Shown piece after piece: positions 1 through 7,012 of a stretch of DNA of 64,000 bases. Where the stretch lies: assembly GCA_900543625.1 (NCBI GenBank), contig UQSF01000003.1, forward strand, positions 57,719 to 121,718, given 5' to 3'. Origin of the DNA: an uncultured Eubacteriales bacterium (GTDB lineage: Bacteria; Bacillota; Clostridia; Oscillospirales; Oscillospiraceae). The translations under genes and the position numbers were made by a program. How positions within the stretch are numbered: position 1 is the stretch's first letter; the number at the start of each line of letters is the position of its first letter. The notes beneath the pieces were generated by a model, which saw only the letters and a program-made list of their open reading frames with translations, did not search any database and was not told the DNA's origin.

Positions 1-110
1 CGCGCCGTGCGCCGGGGGATGGGGGTGCGCGCAGGCCACGCCAGCTGCAAAAACAGCGCCAGCGTCAGCGCAATGGCCGCCGCGGGCAAGATGATCCGAA
101 GCGCCGCCAT
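1..110 (-). CDS. N-terminus of a membrane or secreted protein, cut by the window edge
   Basis: Only the first 36 or so codons lie in the window; the gene continues beyond position 1. The visible residues start MAALRIILPAAAIALTLALF, a typical uncleaved signal anchor or signal peptide, followed by a short Trp/Pro/Arg-rich stretch. The ATG at 110 is preceded by a good ribosome binding site (AGGGAGGAA, spacing 6), which fixes the start. A matching promoter lies upstream on the same strand. The gene is divergent from rny. The family cannot be told from so little sequence. Confidence 0.6.
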   Translation of the reverse strand, partial: MAALRIILPAAAIALTLALFLQLAWPARTPIPRRTA

Positions 111-166
111 GCGCCGTTCCTCCCTTCGCCGGAGCGTTGGATGCTCGCGTTTGTCGGATGGTCTAT

Positions 167-195
167 ATTATAGTACAGCGCGGCGGCGCTGTCCA
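167..195 (-). promoter_or_regulatory. sigma-A promoter of the truncated minus-strand gene
   Basis: Read on the minus strand, TGGACA and TATAAT are separated by 17 bases. The start codon at 110 lies about 50 bases downstream of the expected transcription start. Confidence 0.6.
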
Positions 196-225
196 GAAAA
201 GAATCCGGCGGGCAGCTTCCGGCAC

Positions 226-254
226 TTGACAACGGTACGGAATAAAGTTAAAAT
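226..254 (+). promoter_or_regulatory. sigma-A promoter of rny
   Basis: TTGACA (226-231) and TAAAAT (249-254) are separated by 17 bases. The transcript would carry a leader of about 135 bases before rny. Confidence 0.75.
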
Positions 255-312
255 AATGTGATTATATTTTTGGCGGCGGATGGAGCACCGCCACAAATAT
301 CGTTATGTTCCC

Positions 313-340
313 GGCGGGTACGCTTGATGGCCCGCCTTTT
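313..340 (+). terminator. possible attenuator hairpin in the rny leader
   Basis: GGCGGG (313-318) can pair with CCCGCC (331-336), directly followed by TTTT, between the promoter and the start codon. This could terminate part of the transcription before rny. The stem is short and the T-run has only four bases, so it may be only a leader hairpin. Confidence 0.35.
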
Positions 341-396
341 CCAACTTGAAAAAATATCGTGAAGAAATCTGAAGAAACGGAGGATTACAATTTCAT

Positions 397-1938
397 ATGT
401 CGTTACCAATAGCACTCGGTTGTATCATCGCAGCGCTTGTGGTTGGTTGTATCCTTGGCGGGCTCTACCGCAAAAAGGTCTCGGAACGCGAGATCGGCAG
501 TGCGGAGGAGAAGGCCAAGCAGATCATAAATGATGCCTATAAGAGTGCCGAGAGCAAGCGGCGTGAGACCCTGCTCGAGGCCAAGGAAGAGATCCACAAG
601 AGCCGTTCGGAGTATGAGCGCGAGGTCAAGGAGCGCCGCGCGGAGCTGCAGAAGCAGGAGCGCCGCCTTCAGCAGAAGGAGGAGACGCTGGACCGCAAGA
701 CGGACACGCTCGACAAAAAGACCGACGCCCTCAACCAGAAGATCGCCGCGATCGACACCAAGCAGAACGAGATCAACCAGCTCAAAAAGACCCAGATGGA
801 GCTGCTTGAGAAGATCTCCGGCTACACGGTCGAGGAGGCCAAGGCCTTCCTCATCAACAGCCTGAAGGACGACGTGGTGCACGAGCAGGCGCTCATGGTC
901 AAGGAGCTGGAGAACCAGTACAAGGACGAGGCCGACAGCCGCGCCCGCGAGATCATCGCCACTGCCATCCAGCGCTGCGCCGCCGATCATGCCAGTGAGG
1001 TGACCGTGTCGGTCGTGCCGCTGCCGAACGACGAGATGAAGGGCCGCATCATCGGCCGCGAGGGCCGCAACATCCGCGCCATCGAGACGCTCACCGGCTG
1101 CGACCTCATCATCGACGATACGCCCGAGACCATCACGCTCTCGAGCTTCGATCCCGTGCGGCGCGAGGTCGCGCGCATCGCGCTCGAAAAGCTCATTCAG
1201 GACGGACGTATCCACCCAGCCCGCATCGAGGAAATGGTCGCCAAGGCCCAGAAGGAGGTCAACGCCACCATCAAGGCCGAGGGCGAGCGCGCCGTTTTCG
1301 AGACGAACATCCACGGTCTGCATCCCGAGCTGATCAAGCTGCTCGGCCGCATGAAGTACCGCACCAGCTACGGCCAGAATGTGCTCAACCACTCCATCGA
1401 GGTTTCGCACATTGCAGGCCTGCTCGCTTCCGAGCTCGGCGTCGACGTGGCCACTGCCAAGCGCGCCGGTCTCCTGCATGACATCGGCAAGGCCATCGAC
1501 CACGAGGTCGAGGGCAGCCATGTGACCATCGGCGTGAACATCGCCCGCAAGTACAAGGAGTCCGAAGAGGTCATCCACGCCATCGAGGCGCACCACAACG
1601 ACGTGGAGCCGCACACCGTCGTCGCCTGCCTGGTTCAGGCGGCCGACGCCATCTCCGCCGCCCGCCCCGGCGCTCGGCGCGAGAACATCGAAAACTATGT
1701 CAAGCGTCTGGAAAAGCTCGAGGAAGTCACCAAGAGCTTCCCCGGCATCGCCAACTGCTTTGCCATTCAGGCCGGCCGCGAGATCCGCATCATGGTCAAG
1801 CCCGAGGAGGTCTCGGAGGATCAGATGGTGCTGCTCGCGCGCGACATCGCCAAGAAGATCGAGGACGAGCTGACCTACCCCGGTCAGATCAAGGTCAATC
1901 TCATGCGCGAGACCAAGGCCGTCGATTACGCGAAGTAA
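397..1938 (+). CDS. rny: ribonuclease Y
   Basis: Membrane-anchored endoribonuclease that initiates mRNA decay in Firmicutes. The 513-residue protein has the family's usual length and domain order: an N-terminal transmembrane helix (about 5-24), a long charged coiled coil (about 30-150), a KH RNA-binding domain with the GRIIGREGRN motif (216-225), and an HD metal-dependent phosphohydrolase domain with the HD pair at H361-D362. The start is supported by CGGAGGA about 12 bases upstream of the ATG. The gene is monocistronic, with its own promoter and a leader containing a possible attenuator. Immediately downstream begins a structured inverted-repeat element. Assignment is secure. Confidence 0.97.
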   Translation: MSLPIALGCIIAALVVGCILGGLYRKKVSEREIGSAEEKAKQIINDAYKSAESKRRETLLEAKEEIHKSRSEYEREVKERRAELQKQERRLQQKEETLDRKTDTLDKKTDALNQKIAAIDTKQNEINQLKKTQMELLEKISGYTVEEAKAFLINSLKDDVVHEQALMVKELENQYKDEADSRAREIIATAIQRCAADHASEVTVSVVPLPNDEMKGRIIGREGRNIRAIETLTGCDLIIDDTPETITLSSFDPVRREVARIALEKLIQDGRIHPARIEEMVAKAQKEVNATIKAEGERAVFETNIHGLHPELIKLLGRMKYRTSYGQNVLNHSIEVSHIAGLLASELGVDVATAKRAGLLHDIGKAIDHEVEGSHVTIGVNIARKYKESEEVIHAIEAHHNDVEPHTVVACLVQAADAISAARPGARRENIENYVKRLEKLEEVTKSFPGIANCFAIQAGREIRIMVKPEEVSEDQMVLLARDIAKKIEDELTYPGQIKVNLMRETKAVDYAK

Positions 1939-1991
1939 ACCAAAGCACAAACAAAACGCCCGCCAGGAATGGCCGGTGTTCGTAAGGCAGC

Positions 1992-2027
1992 GAACAGCCG
2001 CAGCAGTTTGCACTGCTGCGGCTGTTC
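1992..2027 (+). terminator. perfect 15-bp hairpin downstream of rny
   Basis: GAACAGCCGCAGCAG (1992-2006) pairs perfectly with 2013-2027 around a 6-base loop and is followed by TTGTAGTTTA. It may end rny transcription. It is also the left hairpin of the nested element described at 1951-2721. Confidence 0.55.
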
Positions 2028-2149
2028 TTGTAGTTTATCCGGCCATATGATACTATGGAGCCGAACTCACCTGCAAATCGGAATTTATCGAACAGATAAC
2101 GAGGGCGCACTTCTATGCACCGTTCGGTGTAGTGCATTACGCGCGGAAC

Positions 2150-2195
2150 TTGGCTCTCCCTTTGGGAGAGCTGTCGGCGCAGCCGACTGAGAGGG
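2150..2195 (+). repeat. left inner inverted repeat of the DUF559 cassette
   Basis: The 46-base unit consists of two hairpins: GCTCTCCC-TTT-GGGAGAGC, then GTCGGC-GCA-GCCGAC, ending CTGAGAGGG. It is the inverted counterpart of 2560-2605, with 6 mismatches by eye. The gene's ATG follows 6 bases after its end. Confidence 0.85.
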
Positions 2196-2201
2196 GAAAA
2201 C

Positions 2202-2557
2202 ATGACCATACCAAAGGACAACAGTCAACTGGAAAACGCCCGGCGGTTACGCAGTGAGATGACGCCCCACGAACGAAAGCTATGGTATCTTTTCCTCCGC
2301 AAATATCCGGTGAAGGTTTATAAACAGCGAATCATCGGGAGATTTATCGTAGACTTTTATTGTGCTTCTGCCAAGTTAGTTATTGAATTGGATGGTTCTC
2401 AACACTATGAGCCTCAGGGGATGGCCTATGATTCTGAGCGTTCCGCATTCTTGACAGCGCTTGGATTGGAGGTCCTGCGTTTTTCAACCGAGATGTTGAT
2501 GTGGATTTTCGCGGCATGTGCACACAAATTGATATCACCATTCAAAAACGCCTGTAA
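2202..2557 (+). pseudogene. DUF559 (Vsr-like) endonuclease-domain protein, frameshifted
   Basis: Residues 1 to about 94 match the DUF559 family, small proteins with a Vsr/PD-(D/E)xK-like nuclease fold. Visible motifs are TPHERKLWYLFLRKYPV, FIVDFYC and LVIELDGSQHYE, the last holding acidic residues expected in the active site. After LRFS near position 2486 the open frame leaves the family pattern. Adding one base (an A in the CAACC stretch) restores the expected C-terminus, reading NRDVDVDFRGMC and ending IQKRL with a stop at 2555-2557, two bases before the right inner repeat. Without that base the frame runs on to 2645 through the repeat. I therefore read it as a gene inactivated by a 1-base deletion, or a sequencing error. 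Base composition is lower in GC than the neighbours, which suggests transfer. Confidence 0.8.
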
Positions 2558-2559
2558 GA

Positions 2560-2605
2560 CCCTCTCAGTCACCTTCGGTGACAGCTCTCCCAGAGGGAGA
2601 GCCAA
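2560..2605 (-). repeat. right inner inverted repeat of the DUF559 cassette
   Basis: Inverted counterpart of 2150-2195. The second hairpin is GTCACC-GAA-GGTGAC here and GTCGGC-GCA-GCCGAC on the left. Both changed stem positions are compensated, so the fold is kept although the sequence differs. Confidence 0.85.
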
Positions 2606-2648
2606 GGGGGCCGCTGCAACTGTGCCGTATGTCATAATAGCATAAAGA

Positions 2649-2680
2649 AACGGAGCGCATCCGCACGGATGCGCTCCGTT
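2649..2680. repeat. perfect 15-bp palindrome, right side of the element
   Basis: AACGGAGCGCATCCG and its exact complement are separated by CA. It mirrors the position of the hairpin at 1992-2027 but has a different sequence. Confidence 0.7.
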
Positions 2681-2812
2681 AACTGTCTTACGAACGCCCC
2701 GCTAAACCGGCGGGCGTTTGTGTATCTGGTGCATTTTGGAAGCGGCGGACGCAAGCGCCGATTTGCGACAGATGCATGAAAAACGAATCTGTTATAAAAA
2801 GGAAAGAAATAC

Positions 2813-2842
2813 TTGACAAAAACAGTCGATTTATGGTAATAT
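2813..2842 (+). promoter_or_regulatory. strong sigma-A promoter of the 34-residue peptide gene
   Basis: Perfect TTGACA (2813-2818) and TAATAT (2837-2842) are separated by 18 bases in an AT-rich stretch. This is one of the strongest-looking promoters in the window. Confidence 0.8.
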
Positions 2843-2894
2843 TTTTCCGGAACTGATAAAAATTGTTCTAAAACATGAAAGGAGAGTAAAATTC

Positions 2895-2999
2895 ATGAAT
2901 TGGGATTGCCTGTTTTGCTTCCTCGGATGGCTGCATGATCAGTGGGGCTGGGACCACGAAATGGCCGAGAAGTTCAGATCCATGTGCCCGAACAAGTAA
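2895..2999 (+). CDS. 34-residue Trp/Cys-rich peptide of unknown function
   Basis: A short frame with all the signals of a real gene: a near-consensus promoter about 50 bases upstream, an AAAGGAGAG ribosome binding site 8-9 bases before the ATG, and a strong terminator downstream. The peptide begins MNWDCLFCFLGWLHDQWGWD. It has Cys at 5, 8 and 31, Trp at 3, 12, 17 and 19, and His at 14 and 21, so it combines a CxxC pair with an aromatic, possibly membrane-seeking N-terminal half and a charged C-terminal half. It has no leader-peptide cleavage motif and no modification enzymes nearby, so I do not call it a bacteriocin. Function unknown. Confidence 0.65.
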   Translation: MNWDCLFCFLGWLHDQWGWDHEMAEKFRSMCPNK

Positions 3000-3068
3000 T
3001 GGATTTTTTGTGTGCTGTTAACCGGTAGCACGCTGTCAGCCCGCCTGGGGCTGAGCCAACCTTACGAG

Positions 3069-3099
3069 GCCTGACGCTTTGCGTCAGGCTTTGTTTTTT
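3069..3099 (+). terminator. rho-independent terminator of the peptide gene
   Basis: A perfect 9-bp stem GCCTGACGC with loop TTT is followed by TTTGTTTTTT. A second weak hairpin (CAGCCC/GGGCTG, about 3038-3054) precedes it, so the short transcript is mostly structured 3' sequence. Confidence 0.9.
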
Positions 3100-3107
3100 A
3101 CCCGGGT

Positions 3108-3136
3108 TTGACAGCCCGCGCGCGGGTGTGTAGAAT
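3108..3136 (+). promoter_or_regulatory. sigma-A promoter of the membrane protein at 3174
   Basis: TTGACA (3108-3113) and TAGAAT (3131-3136) are separated by 17 bases. It excludes upstream in-frame start codons for the next gene because they fall inside the promoter. Confidence 0.8.
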
Positions 3137-3173
3137 GGGCGCAGAGACCGAAACGGACGGGCAGGGAGATGCG

Positions 3174-3731
3174 ATGAAGCAAAAGTGGCATAAGCTCTAT
3201 GACAATACTGCGACTTACTATATATTTGGCATAGTCATGCTGATATTCGGGTCATTAACGGCGCTGAACATTTGGATATATAGGGAATGCAATGTTGTTT
3301 CAGAAAAAATCGCACTTATGCTTGTATTAGATGTTCCAGGGGCAGCATTTTTCATCTTGGCGAATAAGCCGCAGGCATTCAGCCGATTTTTAACGCGCTG
3401 CAGCTTTGATGCCGAAGGCATCCATTGCCGGAGCCCGCGCTGGGGGCACTTTACACTTCGGTGGGATGAAATTCGTACATATGGCTTTGGCGTGAATTCA
3501 TTTTCGTACATGTCTGCATCATTTTTGTATTTCTCACGGAACGAGGTGGAGTATGTGCCGAAAAACGGCATGGAGCTGCTGCGGATCGGCCGTGACCGGA
3601 TCATTTTTCAGTATCGGCCGTCCATCTGGGCGGCGCTGACGGAGTATATGCCGCGGGATATGATCAAGCGGCTGGACGATGTGATCCGCAATGAACGCGG
3701 CGGGCATTTCCGGCGCAGGCCCGGCGCGTGA
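3174..3731 (+). CDS. small membrane protein with two N-terminal helices
   Basis: A 185-residue protein of unknown function. The ATG at 3174 is chosen because it follows GGGAGA at proper spacing and lies downstream of the promoter at 3108-3136. Two hydrophobic segments (about 17-36 and 47-65) form a hairpin in the membrane. They are followed by a soluble, beta-rich looking region of about 115 residues that contains SFDAEGIHCRSPRWG and a positively charged C-terminus. The layout resembles bacterial PH-like or YcxB-like membrane proteins, but no motif proves it. AT content is higher than in the flanking genes at the 5' end. It converges on groEL across a shared terminator. Confidence 0.7.
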   Translation: MKQKWHKLYDNTATYYIFGIVMLIFGSLTALNIWIYRECNVVSEKIALMLVLDVPGAAFFILANKPQAFSRFLTRCSFDAEGIHCRSPRWGHFTLRWDEIRTYGFGVNSFSYMSASFLYFSRNEVEYVPKNGMELLRIGRDRIIFQYRPSIWAALTEYMPRDMIKRLDDVIRNERGGHFRRRPGA

Positions 3732-3780
3732 GCGGGCGAGCCTGCTGCACCGTGGATAGAGAAGAAAGCAGACAGCAAAA

Positions 3781-3812
3781 AATCCGGCGCCCGCATCGCG
3801 GGCGCCGGATCT
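3781..3812. terminator. bidirectional terminator between the membrane protein and groEL
   Basis: An 11-13 bp stem of ATCCGGCGCCCGC pairs around the loop ATC. Read from groEL (minus strand) it is followed by TTTTTT; read from the plus strand by CTTGCTTTG. Confidence 0.85.
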
Positions 3813-3846
3813 TGCTTTGTCTGTTGTTTTGCCGGGGCAGGGGGGA

Positions 3847-5475
3847 TCAGTACATGCCGCCCATGTCCGGGGCAGCCGGAGCGGCCGGAGCGGCCTTCTC
3901 GGGCAGGTCGGCCACAAGGGACTCGGTGGTCAGGACCATGGAGGAGACGGACGCGGCGTTCTCGAGCGCGCTGCGGCAGACCTTGGTCGGGTCGACGATG
4001 CCGTTGTCGATCATGTCGCCGAAGGTGTCGTGTGCGGCGTCGTAGCCGTAATTGACGCTCTTGCTCTTGCTGACCTTATCGAGGATGACCGCACCCTCGA
4101 CACCGGCGTTGGCCGCGATCTGGCAGATCGGGGCGCGCAGCGCGGCGGCGATGATGTTCGCACCGGTCTTCTCGTCACCGGAGAGCTTGGCAGCCGTCGC
4201 CTGTGCGGCCTTGCTGGCCACGACATATGCCGTGCCGCCGCCGGCGACAACGCCCTCTTCAACAGCCGCGCGGGTCGCGTTGAGCGCGTCCTCGATGCGC
4301 AGCTTCTTTTCCTTCATCTCGGTCTCGGTCGCAGCGCCGACCTTGATGACCGCAACACCGCCGGAGAGCTTTGCCAGACGCTCCTGCAGCTTCTCCTTGT
4401 CGTACTCGGAGGTGGTCGTCTCGATCTGGGCGCGGATCTGTGCGATGCGGCTCTGGATGTCGTCCTTGGCGCCGGCACCCTCGACGATGGTCGTGGTCTC
4501 CTTGGTGACCTTGACCTGACGCGCGTGGCCAAGCTGTGCCAGCGTGGTGTCCTTGAGCTCCATGCCGAGGTCGGTCGAGATGACCTGACCGCCGGTCAGG
4601 ATGGCGATATCCTGCAGCATTTCCTTGCGGCGGTCGCCGAAGCCGGGCGCCTTGACGCACACGCAGGTGAACGTGCCGCGCAGCTTGTTGAGGATGATGG
4701 TGGCCAGCGCCTCGCCCTCGATGTCGTCGGCGATGATGACGAGCTTCTTGCCGGCATTCAGCACGGCCTCGAGCACCGGCAGGATCTCCTGAATGTTCGA
4801 GATCTTCTTATCGGTGATGAGGATGAGCGCGTCGTCGATGACGGCCTCCATCTTGTCGTTGTCGGTGACCATATACGGGGTGACATAGCCGCGGTCGAAC
4901 TGCATGCCCTCGACGACCTCGGAATAGGTCTCGGCGGTCTTGCTCTCCTCGACGGTGATGACGCCGTTCTGGCTGACCTTCTCCATGGCCTCGGCGATGA
5001 GCTTGCCGATGTGCTCGTCACCGGACGAGATCGCGCCGACACGCGCGATGTCGCCGCTGCCGCTCACGGGCTGGGAGTTGGTGCGGATGGCATCGACGGC
5101 AGCCTCGGTCGCCTTCTGGATGCCGCGGCGCATGACCATCGGGTTTGCACCGGCGGCGAGGTTCTTCAGACCTTCGCGGATCATCGCCTGCGCCAGCACG
5201 GTGGCAGAGGTGGTGCCGTCGCCCGCGACGTCGTTGGTCTTGGTGCTCACTTCGCGGATGAGCTGCGCGCCCATGTTCTCGAACGCGTCCTCAAGCTCGA
5301 TCTCCTTTGCGATCGTCACACCGTCGTTCGTGATCAGCGGAGCGCCGAACTTCTTGCCCAGCACCACGTTGCGGCCCTTGGGGCCGAGGGTGATCTTGAC
5401 GGTATCAGCCAGCTGATCCACGCCGCGCTGCAGCGCCTTGCGTGCTTCTTCACCATAAATGATCTGTTTTGCCAT
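3847..5475 (-). CDS. groEL: chaperonin GroEL (Hsp60)
   Basis: A 542-residue large chaperonin subunit that folds proteins in a GroES-capped double ring in the cytoplasm. It starts MAKQIIYGEEARKALQRGVD and contains the ATPase signature GDGTTSATVLAQ and the hydrophobic tail PDMGGMY, typical of Firmicutes GroEL in length and content. It is preceded by GGAGG at about the right distance and lies 36 bases after groES in the same operon. The operon is controlled by the CIRCE element at 5839-5865. Confidence 0.99.
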   Translation of the reverse strand: MAKQIIYGEEARKALQRGVDQLADTVKITLGPKGRNVVLGKKFGAPLITNDGVTIAKEIELEDAFENMGAQLIREVSTKTNDVAGDGTTSATVLAQAMIREGLKNLAAGANPMVMRRGIQKATEAAVDAIRTNSQPVSGSGDIARVGAISSGDEHIGKLIAEAMEKVSQNGVITVEESKTAETYSEVVEGMQFDRGYVTPYMVTDNDKMEAVIDDALILITDKKISNIQEILPVLEAVLNAGKKLVIIADDIEGEALATIILNKLRGTFTCVCVKAPGFGDRRKEMLQDIAILTGGQVISTDLGMELKDTTLAQLGHARQVKVTKETTTIVEGAGAKDDIQSRIAQIRAQIETTTSEYDKEKLQERLAKLSGGVAVIKVGAATETEMKEKKLRIEDALNATRAAVEEGVVAGGGTAYVVASKAAQATAAKLSGDEKTGANIIAAALRAPICQIAANAGVEGAVILDKVSKSKSVNYGYDAAHDTFGDMIDNGIVDPTKVCRSALENAASVSSMVLTTESLVADLPEKAAPAAPAAPDMGGMY

Positions 5476-5511
5476 AATGATAGCCTCCTAATGAATCCAA
5501 GCAGTAGTGTC

Positions 5512-5796
5512 TTACTCGACGACGGCCAGAATGTCGCTCTGGCGCACGATGGAATACTCCTCGCCGTCCACCTTCACGGTGGTGCCGGAGTACTTGCCGA
5601 CGATCACGCGGTCACCGGCGGCGACGGTCATCTTCACTTCGTTGCCGTCCACCATGCCGCCCGGGCCGACTTCGACGACCTCGAACATCTCGGGCTTCTC
5701 CTGCGCGGATGCTGCCAGGATCAGGCCGCTCTTGGTCTTTTCCTCGGCCTTGAACTGCTTGAGGATCACACGGTCTGCCAACGGTTTGAGTTTCAT
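5512..5796 (-). CDS. groES: co-chaperonin GroES
   Basis: A 94-residue GroES (Hsp10), the lid of the GroEL cage. It starts MKLKPLADRVILKQFKAEEK and includes the mobile-loop region near residues 18-32 (KTKSGLILAASAQEKPEM). AGGAGG lies 7-8 bases upstream of the ATG. It is the first gene of the groESL operon, under the HrcA/CIRCE promoter. Confidence 0.99.
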   Translation of the reverse strand: MKLKPLADRVILKQFKAEEKTKSGLILAASAQEKPEMFEVVEVGPGGMVDGNEVKMTVAAGDRVIVGKYSGTTVKVDGEEYSIVRQSDILAVVE

Positions 5797-5838
5797 AATC
5801 TATATGCCTCCTAATATTGAATACAAAAAAGCGATGCG

Positions 5839-5865
5839 TTAGCACTCAATTCCTCGGAGTGCTAA
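5839..5865 (-). promoter_or_regulatory. CIRCE operator (HrcA binding site)
   Basis: The canonical inverted repeat TTAGCACTC-N9-GAGTGCTAA is intact. It sits just downstream of the groES promoter, so HrcA bound here would repress groESL until heat or folding stress. hrcA itself is not in the window. Confidence 0.98.
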
Positions 5866-5873
5866 CGCATCAT

Positions 5874-5901
5874 ACTATACCACAATTTTTCGGATTATCA
5901 A
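5874..5901 (-). promoter_or_regulatory. groESL promoter
   Basis: On the minus strand TTGATA and TATAGT are separated by 16 bases, immediately upstream of CIRCE. Confidence 0.75.
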
Positions 5902-5948
5902 GCCCCTGGCGAAATTTTTTTGTAAACGTTTTATGACCGCGTTTTTCG

Positions 5949-6881
5949 TCAGGTATGGACAAATTCGCGTGTCTCGTGGCCGCCTGCGGTCTCGGGGTGG
6001 AAGAAGGCCATATTCGCCGGCACGAGGAAGTTCACGCCGCCGGGGATGAGGTCGAAATTCACGTGCTTGCCGTAGAGCGCCTCGCCGTCGATGTTGACGA
6101 CGATCTCGGTTTCGCTGTCGATCTCGAGGTGGTCGCCCTCAAGGTGCGTGATGTACTTTTCCAGCTCACGGTAGCGACCCTTGGCGTATTTGCCGACGAG
6201 CTGGATGAACTGCAGGCGCGAGACATCGCGCACGACGAGAAACTCCAGCTTGCCGTTGTCGGGCATGGAGTCGGGGATGGGGTTGAAGCCGCCGCCGTAG
6301 AACCGGCCGTTGCACGCGCAGATGAGCGACGTGCCGCCGGAATACTCCATGCCGCAGCCGCGCACGGTCAGCGGCTGGGCGATGCCCTTGAAGAGGTTTG
6401 CCACGGCGGAGAAAATGTAGCTGTCGTGATACTGGTGCACCTCCGTGCCGATGCGCGCGTCGATGCCGACCGAGCAGATGTTGAGCGCGTAGCGCCCGCA
6501 GCACTCGATGATGTCAAAGGGGCGCACCTCGCCGCGCACGAGATCGGCAAGGTCGGAAAAGCGCGCCTTTTCCTCGCCGAACATCTTGATGAAGTCGTTG
6601 CCCGTGCCGCAGGGGAAGTGCGTCACGGCAACATTGCTGCGGCCGGCGGCGCCGTTGACGCACTCGTTGAGCGTGCCGTCGCCGCCGCAGGCATACACCC
6701 GCAGCTCCTCGCCGGAGGCCGCCTCCGCGGCGATCTTGGCACACGCGTCCATGGGCGCGGTCGTGACATAGACCTCGTAAGCGTCCTCACTGCCCTCGAG
6801 TGCGAGACGCGCCTGCTCGGCCACGTATTCGCGCCGGTCCTTGCCGCCGGCGATGGGATTGACGATGAACAGATGTTTCAT
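5949..6881 (-). CDS. YegS/BmrU-type lipid kinase (diacylglycerol kinase family)
   Basis: A 310-residue soluble lipid kinase. The N-terminal motif MKHLFIVNPIAGG and the nucleotide-binding GGDGT (66-70), followed by LNECVNG, define the DAGK catalytic family. GTGNDF further on is the second family motif. Members phosphorylate diacylglycerol or related lipids at the inner membrane face. The start at 6881 is preferred to an upstream TTG because the family motif begins there, although the ribosome binding site is weak. The exact substrate is not shown by the sequence. Confidence 0.9.
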   Translation of the reverse strand: MKHLFIVNPIAGGKDRREYVAEQARLALEGSEDAYEVYVTTAPMDACAKIAAEAASGEELRVYACGGDGTLNECVNGAAGRSNVAVTHFPCGTGNDFIKMFGEEKARFSDLADLVRGEVRPFDIIECCGRYALNICSVGIDARIGTEVHQYHDSYIFSAVANLFKGIAQPLTVRGCGMEYSGGTSLICACNGRFYGGGFNPIPDSMPDNGKLEFLVVRDVSRLQFIQLVGKYAKGRYRELEKYITHLEGDHLEIDSETEIVVNIDGEALYGKHVNFDLIPGGVNFLVPANMAFFHPETAGGHETREFVHT

Positions 6882-7012
6882 AGTGAATTCCGGCACTTTC
6901 GACAAAATAATACAATAACTATACCACGTGCGGCGCGGACGCGCAAGGGGAAAATCGTGAATATTTGCGGATTTTTAACTACCGGTGTGAGCATATGCAC
7001 CGGCCTGCCGCT

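Larger units (their letters stand above)
1951..2721. mobile_element. nested inverted-repeat element carrying a DUF559 nuclease gene
   Basis: The outer ends (1951-1990 and 2683-2721) are imperfect inverted copies of about 40 bases that share CGCCCGCC and GTTCGTAAG. Just inside each end is a different perfect 15-bp hairpin (1992-2027 and 2649-2680). Inside those lie two 46-base inner inverted repeats (2150-2195 and 2560-2605) that tightly enclose the nuclease gene. The arrangement is symmetrical at three levels. No transposase is present, so a mobile status is inferred from the terminal-repeat architecture. Confidence 0.55.

Noticed and set aside
403..2013. Long minus-strand open frame antisense to rny
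   Set aside because: Composition is that of a shadow of a GC-rich gene (Leu/Val/Asp/Gly-rich, no domain), and the plus strand clearly encodes rny.
2895..2999. Bacteriocin or lasso-peptide precursor
   Set aside because: No leader cleavage motif and no processing, modification or export genes nearby.
3817..5814. 665-codon plus-strand frame antisense to groESL
   Set aside because: Mirror of the groEL and groES coding sequence, with no ribosome binding site or recognisable domain.
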